Made by a program: the position numbers and the translations under genes. DNA of 64,000 nucleotides from Bradyrhizobium sp. cir1 (GTDB lineage: Bacteria > Pseudomonadota > Alphaproteobacteria > Rhizobiales > Xanthobacteraceae), in assembly GCF_014198245.1 (NCBI RefSeq), contig NZ_JACIHE010000011.1, positions 124,001 to 188,000 on the forward strand, in the 5' to 3' direction. Shown piece after piece: positions 52,359 to 61,269 of the stretch. Position 1 is the first letter of the stretch. Every line of letters starts with the position of its first letter. Below the pieces are notes generated by a model that ran no database searches, was not told where the DNA came from, and saw only the letters and a program-made list of their open reading frames with translations.

Positions 52359-52979
52359 TCAGGCGAGCAGCTTCATCGCGACGCCGACCAGGCGCTCGCC
52401 ATCGAGCGGCAGGCGCGCCTTGCCGACGACGCGCATGCCTTGCGTGATGCAGATCATCAGCCGCGCGGTGTCGTCGGCATTGACATGGCCCGGAATCGAG
52501 CCGTCGGCCTGGCCCTCGCGAATGAGGCCGGCGATGAAGTCTTCGTTGGTCTCGAGCTGCGCGCTGACGCGGGTGCGGATCACCGGATCGACCGCCGACA
52601 ATTCGACCGCGCTGCCGACCACGAGGCAGCCGCGCCGCCCCTCGATGCCCTGGGAGTGCTCGACATAGGACAAGAGGACGTTGCGCAGCCGCTCGCGGCC
52701 GCTCGCACCGCGCCCGGCCGCGCTGCGGGTCTGCTCCCCGCGTACCGCGACGTAGCGCTCGAAGGCGGCGAGGAACACGGCATGCTTGTCGCGAAACGCC
52801 TTGTAGACGCTGCCGGTCGCAAGCCGCATCGCCGCAGTGAGGTCGCCGATCGAGGTGGCGTGATAGCCGCGCTCGCGAAACACGCGCAGGGCACGGTCGA
52901 GCGCGGTATCCATGTCGAACTCCCGGGGACGACCGGGCGGACGGATGCTGGCTTGCGACTGGCGAGCGGCTTTTTGCAT
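52359..52979 (-). CDS. TetR-family repressor
   Basis: 206 residues. HTH at about residues 22-68 (DRALRVFRERGYHATSIGDL, LATGSVYKAFRDKHAVF) and a helical ligand domain with a Cys in GRRGCLVVGSAVEL. It likely represses itself and the MFS gene downstream. The inducer is unknown. Confidence 0.85.
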   Translation of the reverse strand: MQKAARQSQASIRPPGRPREFDMDTALDRALRVFRERGYHATSIGDLTAAMRLATGSVYKAFRDKHAVFLAAFERYVAVRGEQTRSAAGRGASGRERLRNVLLSYVEHSQGIEGRRGCLVVGSAVELSAVDPVIRTRVSAQLETNEDFIAGLIREGQADGSIPGHVNADDTARLMICITQGMRVVGKARLPLDGERLVGVAMKLLA

Positions 52980-52991
52980 TGCGGCATAATA

Positions 52992-53007
52992 GGGAATGAT
53001 TGTTTCC
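52992..53007. promoter_or_regulatory. TetR-type operator upstream of tetR
   Basis: GGGAATGATTGTTTCC, 13 bases before the tetR ATG. It shares the pattern GGGAAyGATyrTTyCC with the site at 52328. Confidence 0.7.
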
Positions 53008-53086
53008 GAATAAAGACACGTGGTTGTGATTGTTGGATGGACGAAGTGCGGAGCGGCCGATTTGCAGCCGGGAAAGCGCCAAACCC

Positions 53087-53231
53087 GTCATCCTGAGGTG
53101 CGAATGATGGGACGCGGAGCGACCCATCGGAAGCCTCGAAGGATAAACGGCCGAGATGCAGCCGGGCCGTCGCCCTTCGAGGCTTGCTCTGCGGCGCGAT
53201 GCGCCACAGAGCGCGCACCTCAGGGTGACGG
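53087..53231. repeat. Dispersed palindrome (CGTCATCCTGAGGTG ... CACCTCAGGGTGACGG)
   Basis: Its two ends are inverted copies (GTCATCCTGAGGTGCG against CGCACCTCAGGGTGAC). An inner pair, CGGCCGAGATGCAGCCGGGC, forms a second hairpin. Confidence 0.65.
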
Positions 53232-53260
53232 GATGGAGGGAACGCACACTGCCTCCACAC

Positions 53261-53338
53261 GTCATTGCGAGCGCAGCGAAGCAATCCAGAATCCCTCCGC
53301 GGAAAGACTCTGGATTGCTTCGCTGCGCTCGCAATGAC
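53261..53338. repeat. Dispersed palindrome with a perfect 30-base stem
   Basis: GTCATTGCGAGCGCAGCGAA and ten further bases (53261-53290) are exactly inverted at 53309-53338, with an 18-base loop. A REP-like unit. Confidence 0.75.
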
Positions 53339-53375
53339 GGAGTATGAGGCATCGGCTGCGTCCTCCAAGTACCAC

Positions 53376-53543
53376 TGTCATTCCCCGCGACCCGGCTACG
53401 CCAAGGCTTCGCCGGGGTTGAGGTCCAGGGGCGCCGAAGCTTTAGCGTAGGCGGCAGGCGGGGAATCCAGTACGCCGCGGCTCCTCGGCTGAACCACAAC
53501 TGTCTCGGAGTACTGGATCGCCCGGTCAAGCCGGGCGATGACA
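53376..53543. repeat. Dispersed palindrome, second copy of the 14366 family
   Basis: TGTCATTCCCCGCGACCCGG at one end, CCAGTACGCCGCGG inside, GTACTGGATCGCCCGGTCAA and GGGCGATGACA at the other. Contains an extra GCCAAGGCTTCGCCGGGGTT insert relative to 14366. Confidence 0.65.
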
Positions 53544-54222
53544 CCAAGTGTGTGGAGGCAGGCACGCCTTCGCATCCTCGCGGCGCATTTCGCCCGAGCT
53601 TTGCTTGATCTCTCCACCCTCTTGTCCAAGAGGGCGCGGGGAAGGCCGGGTGCTGACCTCGCACCCGCGGTCCGCTGCGCGAAAGGTAGCGCAAAGGAGA
53701 CCGCACAGCAGCATACAGGTGGTGCCAATCACTCGGCCTTCCCTGCGCAGTGGTTGGACGGCTTATGCCGTGCTCTCCCGGGAGCCGAGTTCGTTCTGGC
53801 CTCCCTCGCCCCAGCGGAATTCACCGACAGCGCGCCGGTTGACGCGACTGCCGCCTCCGCAAGAGCTTGACCGTAGCAACGACGGCCGGAACCACACGGT
53901 TTTGCCGTACGCGCGGCCCGCCATTTCGCCGCAGTTTTCCCAGCCCTGTCGACGGAGCCGGAAACTTACAGACGAGACGAACCTGTCAGCGCCGTTCGTC
54001 TACGCGAAGTTTTGGGCTCACGGAGAGCAGTCCGCCCTGCCCTTAACCTCGCGCCCGACGCTGCCGCGTCCACCGCAAGCCCGGCTCGCGAAAATGACGA
54101 CCACATGATCGCCCCTCAAGGATGAGCCGGGATGGGCGACACATACGACAAATCCGAATTTCGGTAAAGTGGAATATTTTTGGCGCGGTGGGTTGACAGC
54201 GAAGCGAAACACCGGTTTCCAG

Positions 54223-54347
54223 CGTCATTCCGGGGCGTCGCGCAGCGACGAACTATGATCCGCAATTGCGCATCTGAATCCATTGAGCGGCATGTCTTGC
54301 GGCCCGATGGATTCCGGGCTCGATGCTTCGCATCGCCCCGGAATGAC
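54223..54347. repeat. Dispersed palindrome (CGTCATTCCGGGGCG ... CGCCCCGGAATGACG)
   Basis: Outer inverted copies of CGTCATTCCGGGGCG flank a shorter inner pair around AATCCATTGAG / GATGGATTCCG. Confidence 0.65.
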
Positions 54348-54360
54348 GAAGGAGAGAGCA

Positions 54361-55344
54361 TCACCCCTTCGGCCGCACCAGCGTGCCGTCCGCCATGGTC
54401 GCCACACCCTTCCGTTCCACGATCATGCCATAGGCCCGCGGCTGGCGATGAACGTCGAAATTGAACGTCGTGCGCTTGTAGGAATTGCAGAGGTCGAGAT
54501 CGCAGCGGGCGAGCGCGATCTCGTCGCCCTTGGTCGTGCATCGCGCCACGATCTCGCCGGAGGGCGCGATGATACAGCTGCCGCCGATGTGGTCGACGCC
54601 CTCCTCGACGCCGGCCTTGGCGACGCCGACCACGAAGGTGCCGTTCTGGTAGGCGCCCGACTGCATCACCAGGTGATTGTGGAACAGCGAGAGGTCGTCA
54701 TGCTCCGGCGCGGGCGGATTGTGCACCGGCGTGTTGTAGCCGATCATCACCATCTCGACGCCCTGCAGGCCCATCACGCGGTAGGTCTCGCTCCAGCGGC
54801 GATCGTTGCAGATCGCCATTCCCATCATACCGCCGAACGCATCGACGACGCCAAAGCCACTGCCGGGCTCGAAATAGCGTTTTTCCAGATGCTGGAATTC
54901 GCGCCACGGCTCGTGCTCGGCATGACCGGGCAGATGGACCTTGCGGTACTTCGCGACGATCGCGCCGCTCTTGTCGACGAGAATGGAGGTATTGTAGCGC
55001 CTGACGATGCCGGCCTCGACCGCCAGCTCGGCATAACCGAGGTAAAATCCGATGCCGCGCTCACGGGCGAGATCGAACAGGGCTCGCGTCTCCGGCCCCG
55101 GCATCTCGCGCTCGAAAAAGCTGTCGATCTCGGCCTGATCCTCGAAATACCAGCGCGGAAAGAAGGTGGTCAGCGCGAGCTCGGGATAGACGATCAGGTC
55201 GCAGCCATTGGCCTTGGCCTGGCGCATCAACGCTATCAGCCGCGCCACGACCTCGGTTCTGGTCTCGCGCCTCGCAATCGGGCCAAGCTGGCCGGCTGCG
55301 ACGTTCACAAATCTCGCCACGCGTCTTTCCTTTGCTTCCTGCAC
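54361..55344 (-). CDS. N-carbamoyl-D-amino acid hydrolase (nitrilase superfamily)
   Basis: 327 residues. It follows the D-carbamoylase family closely: YPELALTTFFPRWYF (catalytic Glu), GAIVAKYRKVHLPGH (catalytic Lys) and GMAICNDRRWSETYRVMGLQ (catalytic Cys), plus QHLEKRYFEPG and NTPVHNPP. Hydrolyses N-carbamoyl-D-amino acids to D-amino acid, CO2 and ammonia. No hydantoinase is adjacent. The start is a GTG at 55344; a GTG eight codons later is also possible. Confidence 0.88.
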   Translation of the reverse strand: MQEAKERRVARFVNVAAGQLGPIARRETRTEVVARLIALMRQAKANGCDLIVYPELALTTFFPRWYFEDQAEIDSFFEREMPGPETRALFDLARERGIGFYLGYAELAVEAGIVRRYNTSILVDKSGAIVAKYRKVHLPGHAEHEPWREFQHLEKRYFEPGSGFGVVDAFGGMMGMAICNDRRWSETYRVMGLQGVEMVMIGYNTPVHNPPAPEHDDLSLFHNHLVMQSGAYQNGTFVVGVAKAGVEEGVDHIGGSCIIAPSGEIVARCTTKGDEIALARCDLDLCNSYKRTTFNFDVHRQPRAYGMIVERKGVATMADGTLVRPKG

Positions 55345-55563
55345 TGCTTCGCCGAACGCTATCGCGCGGCGTGACCGCGCATATGCAGATTCCGCGCCTA
55401 TTGAAGCTCACAGCGCAAGAGCAAGACCGGTCTGCGCACCGAATCAAGGAACTTCCGTTGCCGATCTGCAACGGTTCCCCACGGTCTGAAGCCGGACAAA
55501 AGAAACTCCCATTGCGGCCACGAACCGCTCTCACAACGCCGTGAGACTATCAGGGGAACGACG

Positions 55564-55788
55564 ATGCGCGCACAACGCGTTTGGAAAGTGAATGGAGCCG
55601 CCAGCATCGGGCAACTCCAATCCAGACTGGACGATCTGAACAAGCGTCTCAGCCAACTCGAAAACCAGAGTCCGGAGAACTGGAAGCTCGAAGAGCTGAG
55701 ATCGAGCGCGCTCAGCCTGTCGCGTGAGATCGACGACATCCGCTGCGCCGAGGCGACGGCGGCGTTGAGCGAGCTGCTGCGGAAGTAG
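55564..55788 (+). CDS. Small coiled-coil protein (74 aa)
   Basis: MRAQRVWKVNGAASIGQLQS then LDDLNKRLSQLENQSPENWK and LRSSALSLSREIDDIRCAEA. Two heptad-rich helices. GGGGAACGACG precedes the ATG. Unknown function. Confidence 0.6.
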   Translation: MRAQRVWKVNGAASIGQLQSRLDDLNKRLSQLENQSPENWKLEELRSSALSLSREIDDIRCAEATAALSELLRK

Positions 55789-55810
55789 CAGGCCTGCCGA
55801 TTCGGCGGCT

Positions 55811-55898
55811 CGTAGGATGGGTAGAGCGAAGCGAAACTCATCGACCCACTCGGGGGGACGAAAGTGATGGGTTTCGCAAGGGCTCTACCCATCCTGCG
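55811..55898. repeat. Dispersed palindrome (GTAGGATGGGTAGAGC ... GCTCTACCCATCCTGC)
   Basis: Outer inverted ends GTAGGATGGGTAGAGC / GCTCTACCCATCCTGC; inner pair GCGAAACTCATC / GATGGGTTTCGC. I associate this form with Bradyrhizobium genomes. Confidence 0.7.
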
Positions 55899-55974
55899 CA
55901 GCTCAACGATTCGCGAACGGCGCAGGAACCAACCTTGCTCGCCGCCATTTCCATGCTGAGTATGGAGCAAGATC

Positions 55975-56088
55975 ATGACCAGGCATCTGACACGAGCCCA
56001 TCTTGCGCGCGGCGTGGCCGGCGCCGTATCCACGCTGGTCCTGTGCACGGCGGCGGCCTTCACCATCGCGCACCACTTCGCGCCGTGA
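55975..56088 (+). CDS. Small single-helix membrane peptide (37 aa)
   Basis: Found by reading. MTRHLTRAHLARGVAGAVST then LVLCTAAAFTIAHHFAP. A GGAGC Shine-Dalgarno lies 6 bases upstream, and a GGAAC-N16-CATT box begins at 55925. It ends 10 bases before the next gene, so the two probably form an operon. Confidence 0.55.
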   Translation: MTRHLTRAHLARGVAGAVSTLVLCTAAAFTIAHHFAP

Positions 56089-56098
56089 GGACTATCCC

Positions 56099-56425
56099 AT
56101 GACGTCCGACCCCGAGGAGTCGGTCAGACTGCAAGGGTTTGGCGAGATGACGTTGCGTACGGCGATCGCGACGCTGATGACGCTCGCCCCGCGCGAGCGC
56201 GTCGAGGCTGCCATCTTCCGCGTTCGCGACGGCGTGCAGCTCGCGCAAAGCGAGATCGCTGAGCTCGCCTCCGAATGGGACATCCCGCCGACGCCCGAAA
56301 TCAGATCGCCAAAACTCGTCCCGGAGCAGCACTGGACAGACATCGTGCGCGGCATGGTGCGCGAGGCGCCGCTGCCGTCGCTGATGGTGGCGTTTTTGGT
56401 GGGCGTGCTGGTGGCAAGGCGGTAG
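56099..56425 (+). CDS. Small protein with C-terminal membrane anchor
   Basis: 108 residues. MTSDPEESVRLQGFGEMTLR, then APRERVEAAIFRVRDGVQLA and a hydrophobic end SLMVAFLVGVLVARR typical of tail anchoring. Function unknown. The ATG at 56099 follows the stop of the 37-residue gene closely. Confidence 0.6.
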   Translation: MTSDPEESVRLQGFGEMTLRTAIATLMTLAPRERVEAAIFRVRDGVQLAQSEIAELASEWDIPPTPEIRSPKLVPEQHWTDIVRGMVREAPLPSLMVAFLVGVLVARR

Positions 56426-56458
56426 TCTCGCGACAACCGCCGGCTGCGGCAGGATCGA

Positions 56459-57433
56459 TCACTTCTGCTCGCTTGCTCGCATCTCCTCGGCGTAAGGACG
56501 CAAAGCCGCGGACATGTCGTCGAGGCGCTTCTGCCACTCGGCACCAGGCATGAAGGCGATCACCGGCTCGTCGCCGGGCGAGCCCGTCAAGTATTCGGGA
56601 TTGCGCAGGCCGTCGGCAATCGCGGCTTCCAGCTTCTTGACGATGTCGTCCGGAACGCCCTTCGGGACCGCAAAGCCGCGTTCTGCCGTCGACGTGACCG
56701 GAAAGCCCACCTCTTCTGCTGTCGGAACTTCGGGCAGCGATGGAAAGCGCTTCTTCGACAGGATCGCGATGACGCGAAGCGGCCCCTTGTTGGTGCCATG
56801 CAATTCGGGAATCTCGCTGAGACTGACCATCCCGACTTCCAGATGCCCACCCAACAGATCGGTCCGCTGTGCCGCCGTTCCTCTGTAGGAGATTTCGTTG
56901 GGCTCGACCTTCGCGGCTGCCGCGAGCATGCGAATGGCCAGATGACCGTTCGTGCCGGCACCATTGTGACCAAACGTCACCGAGCCCGGCTTGCTGCGAA
57001 GTGCGGCAACGACATCCGGCAGATTGTTGAATCTGCTGTCTGCGGGCACCACGATCACGTTCGGATCTTCGACGACGCGAGCGACCAGCCGGATTTCGTC
57101 CGTGGTGTATTGGGTTTTGCGGGTCATCGGCAGGAAGTTGTAGCCCGGCACGTTGACGACGCCCATCGCATTGCCGTCGGGCACCGCGCGCGCGATCGAC
57201 GCAAACGCGATCTCTCCACCGGCGCCGGGCTTGTTCAGGACCACAAACTTCGCCTTGCCGCCGAGCGCGCGCTCGACAAAGGGAAGAAGCTTGCGCGCCA
57301 TGACATCGGTGCCGCCGCCGGGCGCAAAGCCAACGACGACTTCGATTGGCTTGTCGTCCGGCCACGCCGCCCATGCCGACCCGCAGGCAGCGAAGCCAAG
57401 AGCTGCGACGAGCGCGAGGATTTTCTTGTTCAT
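56459..57433 (-). CDS. Tripartite tricarboxylate transporter (Bug/TctC-type) binding protein
   Basis: 324 residues. Signal peptide MNKKILALVAALGFAACGSA, then WPDDKPIEVVVGFAPGGGTD and NKPGAGGEIAFASIARAVPD, both signature regions of Bug proteins that cap the carboxylate ligand. No tctA/tctB genes nearby, so it is an orphan that must work with distant membrane partners or as a sensor ligand binder. ATG 57433 preferred over an upstream TTG. Confidence 0.88.
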   Translation of the reverse strand: MNKKILALVAALGFAACGSAWAAWPDDKPIEVVVGFAPGGGTDVMARKLLPFVERALGGKAKFVVLNKPGAGGEIAFASIARAVPDGNAMGVVNVPGYNFLPMTRKTQYTTDEIRLVARVVEDPNVIVVPADSRFNNLPDVVAALRSKPGSVTFGHNGAGTNGHLAIRMLAAAAKVEPNEISYRGTAAQRTDLLGGHLEVGMVSLSEIPELHGTNKGPLRVIAILSKKRFPSLPEVPTAEEVGFPVTSTAERGFAVPKGVPDDIVKKLEAAIADGLRNPEYLTGSPGDEPVIAFMPGAEWQKRLDDMSAALRPYAEEMRASEQK

Positions 57434-57654
57434 GATTTCCAACCCTGTTTTTTGTTATTGGCCGACCGTGCCCTCGAACGCGCGATCGACTATGCGCCCA
57501 TCTAGCCGCCGCCCCGATCAGATGGCAACTGGTTATGCCGAGCGAAGGGATTTGATCGCGCGCGACGGCTTCACCGATCACGCAAGCGCGTAGATGCAGC
57601 GTCGTCGAAATTCCGATAGCTTTGCGCAACACATTTGCGCGCGAGAGATGCTCG

Positions 57655-58053
57655 ATGGCGAAGGCAACGATTGGCGATCTGGAAGGTGGCGCAGCTTTTT
57701 GCGCCTGGTTCGAGGGTGTCCCCTCATTCCACGATGCAACGTTGCGGGAGCTGGAGCTGCGCCAGGGCGCGCCAAGCCGGCTGGTGGCTCACGCGTTCCA
57801 GATGACGTCAGAGATCGATGAGCGCGGCTATTTCGTGCTGACGAAGCATGTGGACGTCACGTTCACGATCTTCGAGCTGATCGAGGTCCAGCTATTCGAA
57901 TTCACGGAAGCCGGCATCATGTTCGGGCTCGACATCGAGGTCAATCCCGACGGCACGACGCTGAGCTTCGAGTCCAGCTATGGGGTACGCGGCCGGATCA
58001 AGGCGAAGCGGATCGTGGTCTCGTTCGAGCCCCGGCCCGCAGGGTCACCCTGA
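57655..58053 (+). CDS. Imm50-like small protein (uncertain)
   Basis: 132 residues. VPSFHDATLRELELRQ followed by beta-rich segments (VDVTFTIFELIEVQLFEFTE, TLSFESSYGVRGRIKAKRIV) resembles the Imm50 type of immunity protein (FHD near the start, then a small beta sheet). No toxin gene is adjacent. It is the last gene before the tRNA-Pro fragment. Tentative family only. Confidence 0.5.
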   Translation: MAKATIGDLEGGAAFCAWFEGVPSFHDATLRELELRQGAPSRLVAHAFQMTSEIDERGYFVLTKHVDVTFTIFELIEVQLFEFTEAGIMFGLDIEVNPDGTTLSFESSYGVRGRIKAKRIVVSFEPRPAGSP

Positions 58054-58131
58054 ACCTGGCAAGCCATGCCGCCGCGACAGGCCGCCCTGCGAGGGCCAAA
58101 TCGGCCGTGGACCCGATCCCGAAATCGTTGC

Positions 58132-58152
58132 AAAAAGGCGCCTTGAGGCGCC
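58132..58152 (-). terminator. Terminator of the tRNA-Pro gene
   Basis: On the minus strand GGCGCC, TCAA, GGCGCC, then TTTTTG. It lies 48 bases after the CCA end of the tRNA fragment and marks original chromosomal DNA. Confidence 0.65.
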
Positions 58153-58199
58153 GGCGGCCGGTCCGCCAAGTCTCTGGAAAACGTCGACTTTTGAAATAA

Positions 58200-58250
58200 T
58201 GGTCGGAGTGGCAGGATTCGAACCTGCGACCCCTGCGTCCCGAACGCAGT
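58200..58250 (-). tRNA. 3' fragment of tRNA-Pro(CGG): attachment-site duplication
   Basis: On the minus strand the sequence CTGCG TTCGGGA CGCAG forms the anticodon arm (CGG), followed by GGGGTC, T-arm GCAGG TTCGAAT CCTGC, CACTCCG, A and CCA. The D-arm and 5' acceptor strand are absent; sequence homology ends at about position 25 of the tRNA. This is the form left at the far end of an element integrated into a tRNA 3' end. Confidence 0.8.
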
Positions 58251-58389
58251 GAGTGTCTTCTAAGTTATTGACTTTCCTGATACGGCAGCCCTGCCGGTCG
58301 CGTTCTGTTCACGTTCGTTTCGTCCAATTCGTTGCGAATTCATTGCGGCATTCCTCCACGAGAATGAGAGCTGACGACGAAATGAGATC

Positions 58390-59200
58390 AAAGCCATCGC
58401 TAACAGTGCGCTGATCGGGGGCGCGACAACCGAGTTGGGCGTCGGCGCCGCCGATCGCTACCGGACGGCGGTGACGTCGGACGGAGGCGGACTGCGGCTC
58501 AATGGCACGAAGTATTACGAACTGGCACGCTATACGCCGATAACTTGATCGTAGCGGCTGACCAGAGCGGCAAGCGGATCGCCGTACTCGTCGACACCAA
58601 TTAGCCCGGCGTCAGCATCCACGACGATTGGGATGGCTTCGGCCACCGCGAGCGGTACAACTGATTTCAAGAATGTAGCGATCCCCGAGGACCGAATTCT
58701 TGGTCCCGGATTTAGGACGGAGAGCCGGTTTTTTGGAACGGCATATGTTCAGCTGGTCCTGCTTGCGACCCTCGCTGGAATTGCGCGGCGCGTCGCTAGC
58801 GACACGACGGAGTGGATTAAGGCGCGAACCCGCACGTTCACGCACGCCGTTGCCGACCTGCCGCGGAACGATCCCTGGTGCAACAGGTCATCGGCAAGCT
58901 TTTCAGCGCTGCTTTTGGTGCGCGTGCAGCAGTCCTCGCCGGCGTCGACGAGCTCGCGAGAACACTCGACAGGCCGCTAACAGGACCCGCAACAGCTTGA
59001 TGCGTCTGAGCTCGCGGCAGCACAGGCACAGTTGTCGTCTCTCGCCGCGACGACCGAGCGTTTCGAGGTCGGCGGAGCTTCTCTGATCTCCGAGAACTCG
59101 CGATCGACCGGCATTGGCGGAACGCGCGCACCATCGCCTCCCACAACCCGGTGAACTTCAAGCTCCGCGCGATCGGCGGATATGAATTGAATGACGAGCC
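58390..59200 (+). pseudogene. Frame-broken acyl-CoA dehydrogenase / SfnC-DszC-type monooxygenase
   Basis: Across frames one reads IGGATTELGVGAADRYRTAV, LRLNGTKYY, LIVAADQSGKRIAVLVDT, GVSIHDDWDGFGHRE, then RTRTFTHAVADLPRNDP and near the end FEVGG, DRHWRNARTIASHNP and FKLRAIGGYELND. These are consecutive landmarks of flavin-dependent monooxygenases of the acyl-CoA dehydrogenase fold. Several stops and frameshifts make it non-functional, and the N-terminal third is missing at the island edge. Confidence 0.65.
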
Positions 59201-59569
59201 CTGCTATACGCGTGGAGCGCAGGTATCCGAGCGACACGACAATACAGCAGCTAACCACTGGCTTTTCGGCAGCTTCATGCTTTGCCAGGCGAGGCCGCTC
59301 GGACCCCCGTGGATGGGATTGCCGCGGACGTCGACCTCACCATCTGCGACGGGAGCAAAGGACGCGGTGAGCGGCCGTGCTCACCGTATCTCGGCGACAG
59401 TGCCGGCGCTCCTGCTGTAGGAAGGCGAGATGCTCGCCTGGCCGATCTGCCTGTTCTGGTCCGCGGTGAGACTTAGCCTCGCACTTGTTCTAATTGGCAT
59501 TGCAAGCATGCCAGCCACCCGATAAACGATCCCCCTGCAACCTCGCTGGCTGCTTTTCCGTGGTCGCCA
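59201..59569. other. Gene-free stretch
   Basis: No convincing gene. Short frames only. Possibly the end of the decayed monooxygenase region plus unrelated debris before the tRNA. Confidence 0.4.
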
Positions 59570-59645
59570 TGGCCTGTAGCTCAATGGTTAGAGCCGGCCG
59601 CTCATAACGGTCTGGTTGCAGGTTCGAGTCCTGCCGGGCCCACCA
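59570..59645 (+). tRNA. tRNA-Ile2(CAU)-like gene, defective first base pair
   Basis: Full cloverleaf: acceptor TGGCCTG / CGGGCCC, D-arm GCTC AATGGTTA GAGC, anticodon arm GGCCG CTCATAA CGGTC (anticodon CAU), T-arm GCAGG TTCGAGT CCTGC, then ACCA. Its body resembles tRNA-Ile2 (lysidine type) rather than elongator tRNA-Met. The 1-72 pair is T-C where G-C is expected, so the 5' end may have been changed by recombination. Processing may be poor. Confidence 0.75.
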
Positions 59646-60115
<470 letters not shown>

Positions 60116-61159
60116 CTAGGCTCGCGCAGCGCCATCTTTCTTGGCGAAAAGAGGCGCCGCGCTGTCCACCACCTCTTTCGGAAGCATCCTTAATTGCTCT
60201 GCGTCGAACGGGAGGTGAGTAAGATAGTTCGCCACCAGAGCGCCTACGGCTTCAGCCTGTGCTGCATCTCGTTGGCGTTTGATCGCCTCTCTGTCCGCAC
60301 GACGGGACAGCCATAGCTTATGGGCGGTCCAAACCCGCGGATCCGGAGCTACGATGCGTACCGGTTCGCCCTTTTCGTCGATCGCGACCGCGTCGAACGC
60401 GGGAGCATTCTGCAGCCAATCGAGTCCTTCGATTTGCACAGCGGTCAAATCTTCCGGGTCCGAGCCGATCTTGTCTGGAGCCTTCCACCAAGGTGGGCTC
60501 TGCATGGGCTTAATCAAATCGACGAGATAGCCGTCCCGGTTTATAGCGCGGAACGTCTGCTTGGCACGTTCGAAGCTGGTGTCCACTCGCTTGAGTATCT
60601 TCATGAGCGATGACTCAGAGACGTCGTCGTCGGCGACGAACGTTAGTCCGCCGCGCGCATCGAACAGCAGATCGATGTCTTCTGTCGTGGCTAGGCCCGG
60701 ATCGAGTCTGACGCCGGAAGAGGCCTCATAACCGTAGATCGCGTTGGTCCCTAGAATCCGGATGCCAGAACCCAAGATTCCGAAGCCGTCGAGAGCCCGC
60801 ATGATCCGGGCTCCAATCAACGGTACGCGGCCTAAGCCGAGCGCACGATTGACCGCCGCTTGACGATGCATTGTATCGCGCAAGTTTTTCACCCGGTCTT
60901 CTGCAACAGCACGTTTAGCTTCGAAGTCCGCCTTCATCTTTTCAGTTTCGGGCGAACGCGAGCCGAGCGAGGCTTGCTTCCTGAGACCGGCCTTGTCGTA
61001 GTAGCTCCGGATGAGGTATTCGCGGCCTTTCGACTCCACCCAGGTCAAGGAACCCCGATGGACATCGTAGGCCTCCTTGGCATCCCTCAGGGCCTGGAAG
61101 CGCTGCTGACTATTGACCACCTCGCGGCGTTGGTCGTTATTAAGCTCTTGAAAATCCAT
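60116..61159 (-). CDS. GSU2403-family nucleotidyltransferase-fold protein
   Basis: 347 residues. Landmarks: GSLTWVESKGREYLIRSYYD, LGSRSPETE, QAAVNRALGLGRVP, LGTNAIYGYEASSGVRLDP, TTEDIDLLFDARG (the acidic DxD of the transferase fold), INRDGYLVDLIKP and APDPRVWTAHKLWLSRR. The family (PF12281 type) is common on islands and resembles AbiEii-like enzymes in fold; its substrate is unknown. It is preceded by four GGTTTCAACAGTT-like motifs. No antitoxin-sized neighbour survives upstream. Confidence 0.75.
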   Translation of the reverse strand: MDFQELNNDQRREVVNSQQRFQALRDAKEAYDVHRGSLTWVESKGREYLIRSYYDKAGLRKQASLGSRSPETEKMKADFEAKRAVAEDRVKNLRDTMHRQAAVNRALGLGRVPLIGARIMRALDGFGILGSGIRILGTNAIYGYEASSGVRLDPGLATTEDIDLLFDARGGLTFVADDDVSESSLMKILKRVDTSFERAKQTFRAINRDGYLVDLIKPMQSPPWWKAPDKIGSDPEDLTAVQIEGLDWLQNAPAFDAVAIDEKGEPVRIVAPDPRVWTAHKLWLSRRADREAIKRQRDAAQAEAVGALVANYLTHLPFDAEQLRMLPKEVVDSAAPLFAKKDGAARA

Positions 61160-61269
61160 GGTTTCAACAATCTAGCCTGATTTCTAACCCAACTGTTGAA
61201 ATGGTATTTATCGTCTAGAATCAATGGTTTCAACAGTTCCATCTAAAACAGATCCGAACTGTTGAAACC
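61160..61269. promoter_or_regulatory. Four alternating GGTTTCAACAGTT motifs upstream of the nucleotidyltransferase
   Basis: Copies: GGTTTCAACAA at 61160-61170 (plus), AACTGTTGAAATGG at 61191-61204 (inverted), GGTTTCAACAGTTCC at 61226-61240 (plus), GAACTGTTGAAACC at 61256-61269 (inverted). Alternating orientation within 110 bases suggests two dimeric operators or one array. Confidence 0.65.

Larger units (their letters stand above)
53008..54360. other. Gene-free, repeat-rich intergenic region
   Basis: About 1.35 kb with no convincing gene; frames are shadows of repeats. It holds at least four dispersed palindromes (listed separately). Between 53545 and 54180 there is further low-coding sequence with a CACCCTCTTGTCCAAGAGGG hairpin; its wording resembles long intergenic repeats of Bradyrhizobium. 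Confidence 0.5.

Noticed and set aside
57980..58252. Open frame ending in MVGVAGFEPATPASRTQ
   Set aside because: This peptide is the well-known antisense translation of a tRNA T-arm/anticodon arm. Here it is the complement of the tRNA-Pro fragment, not a gene.
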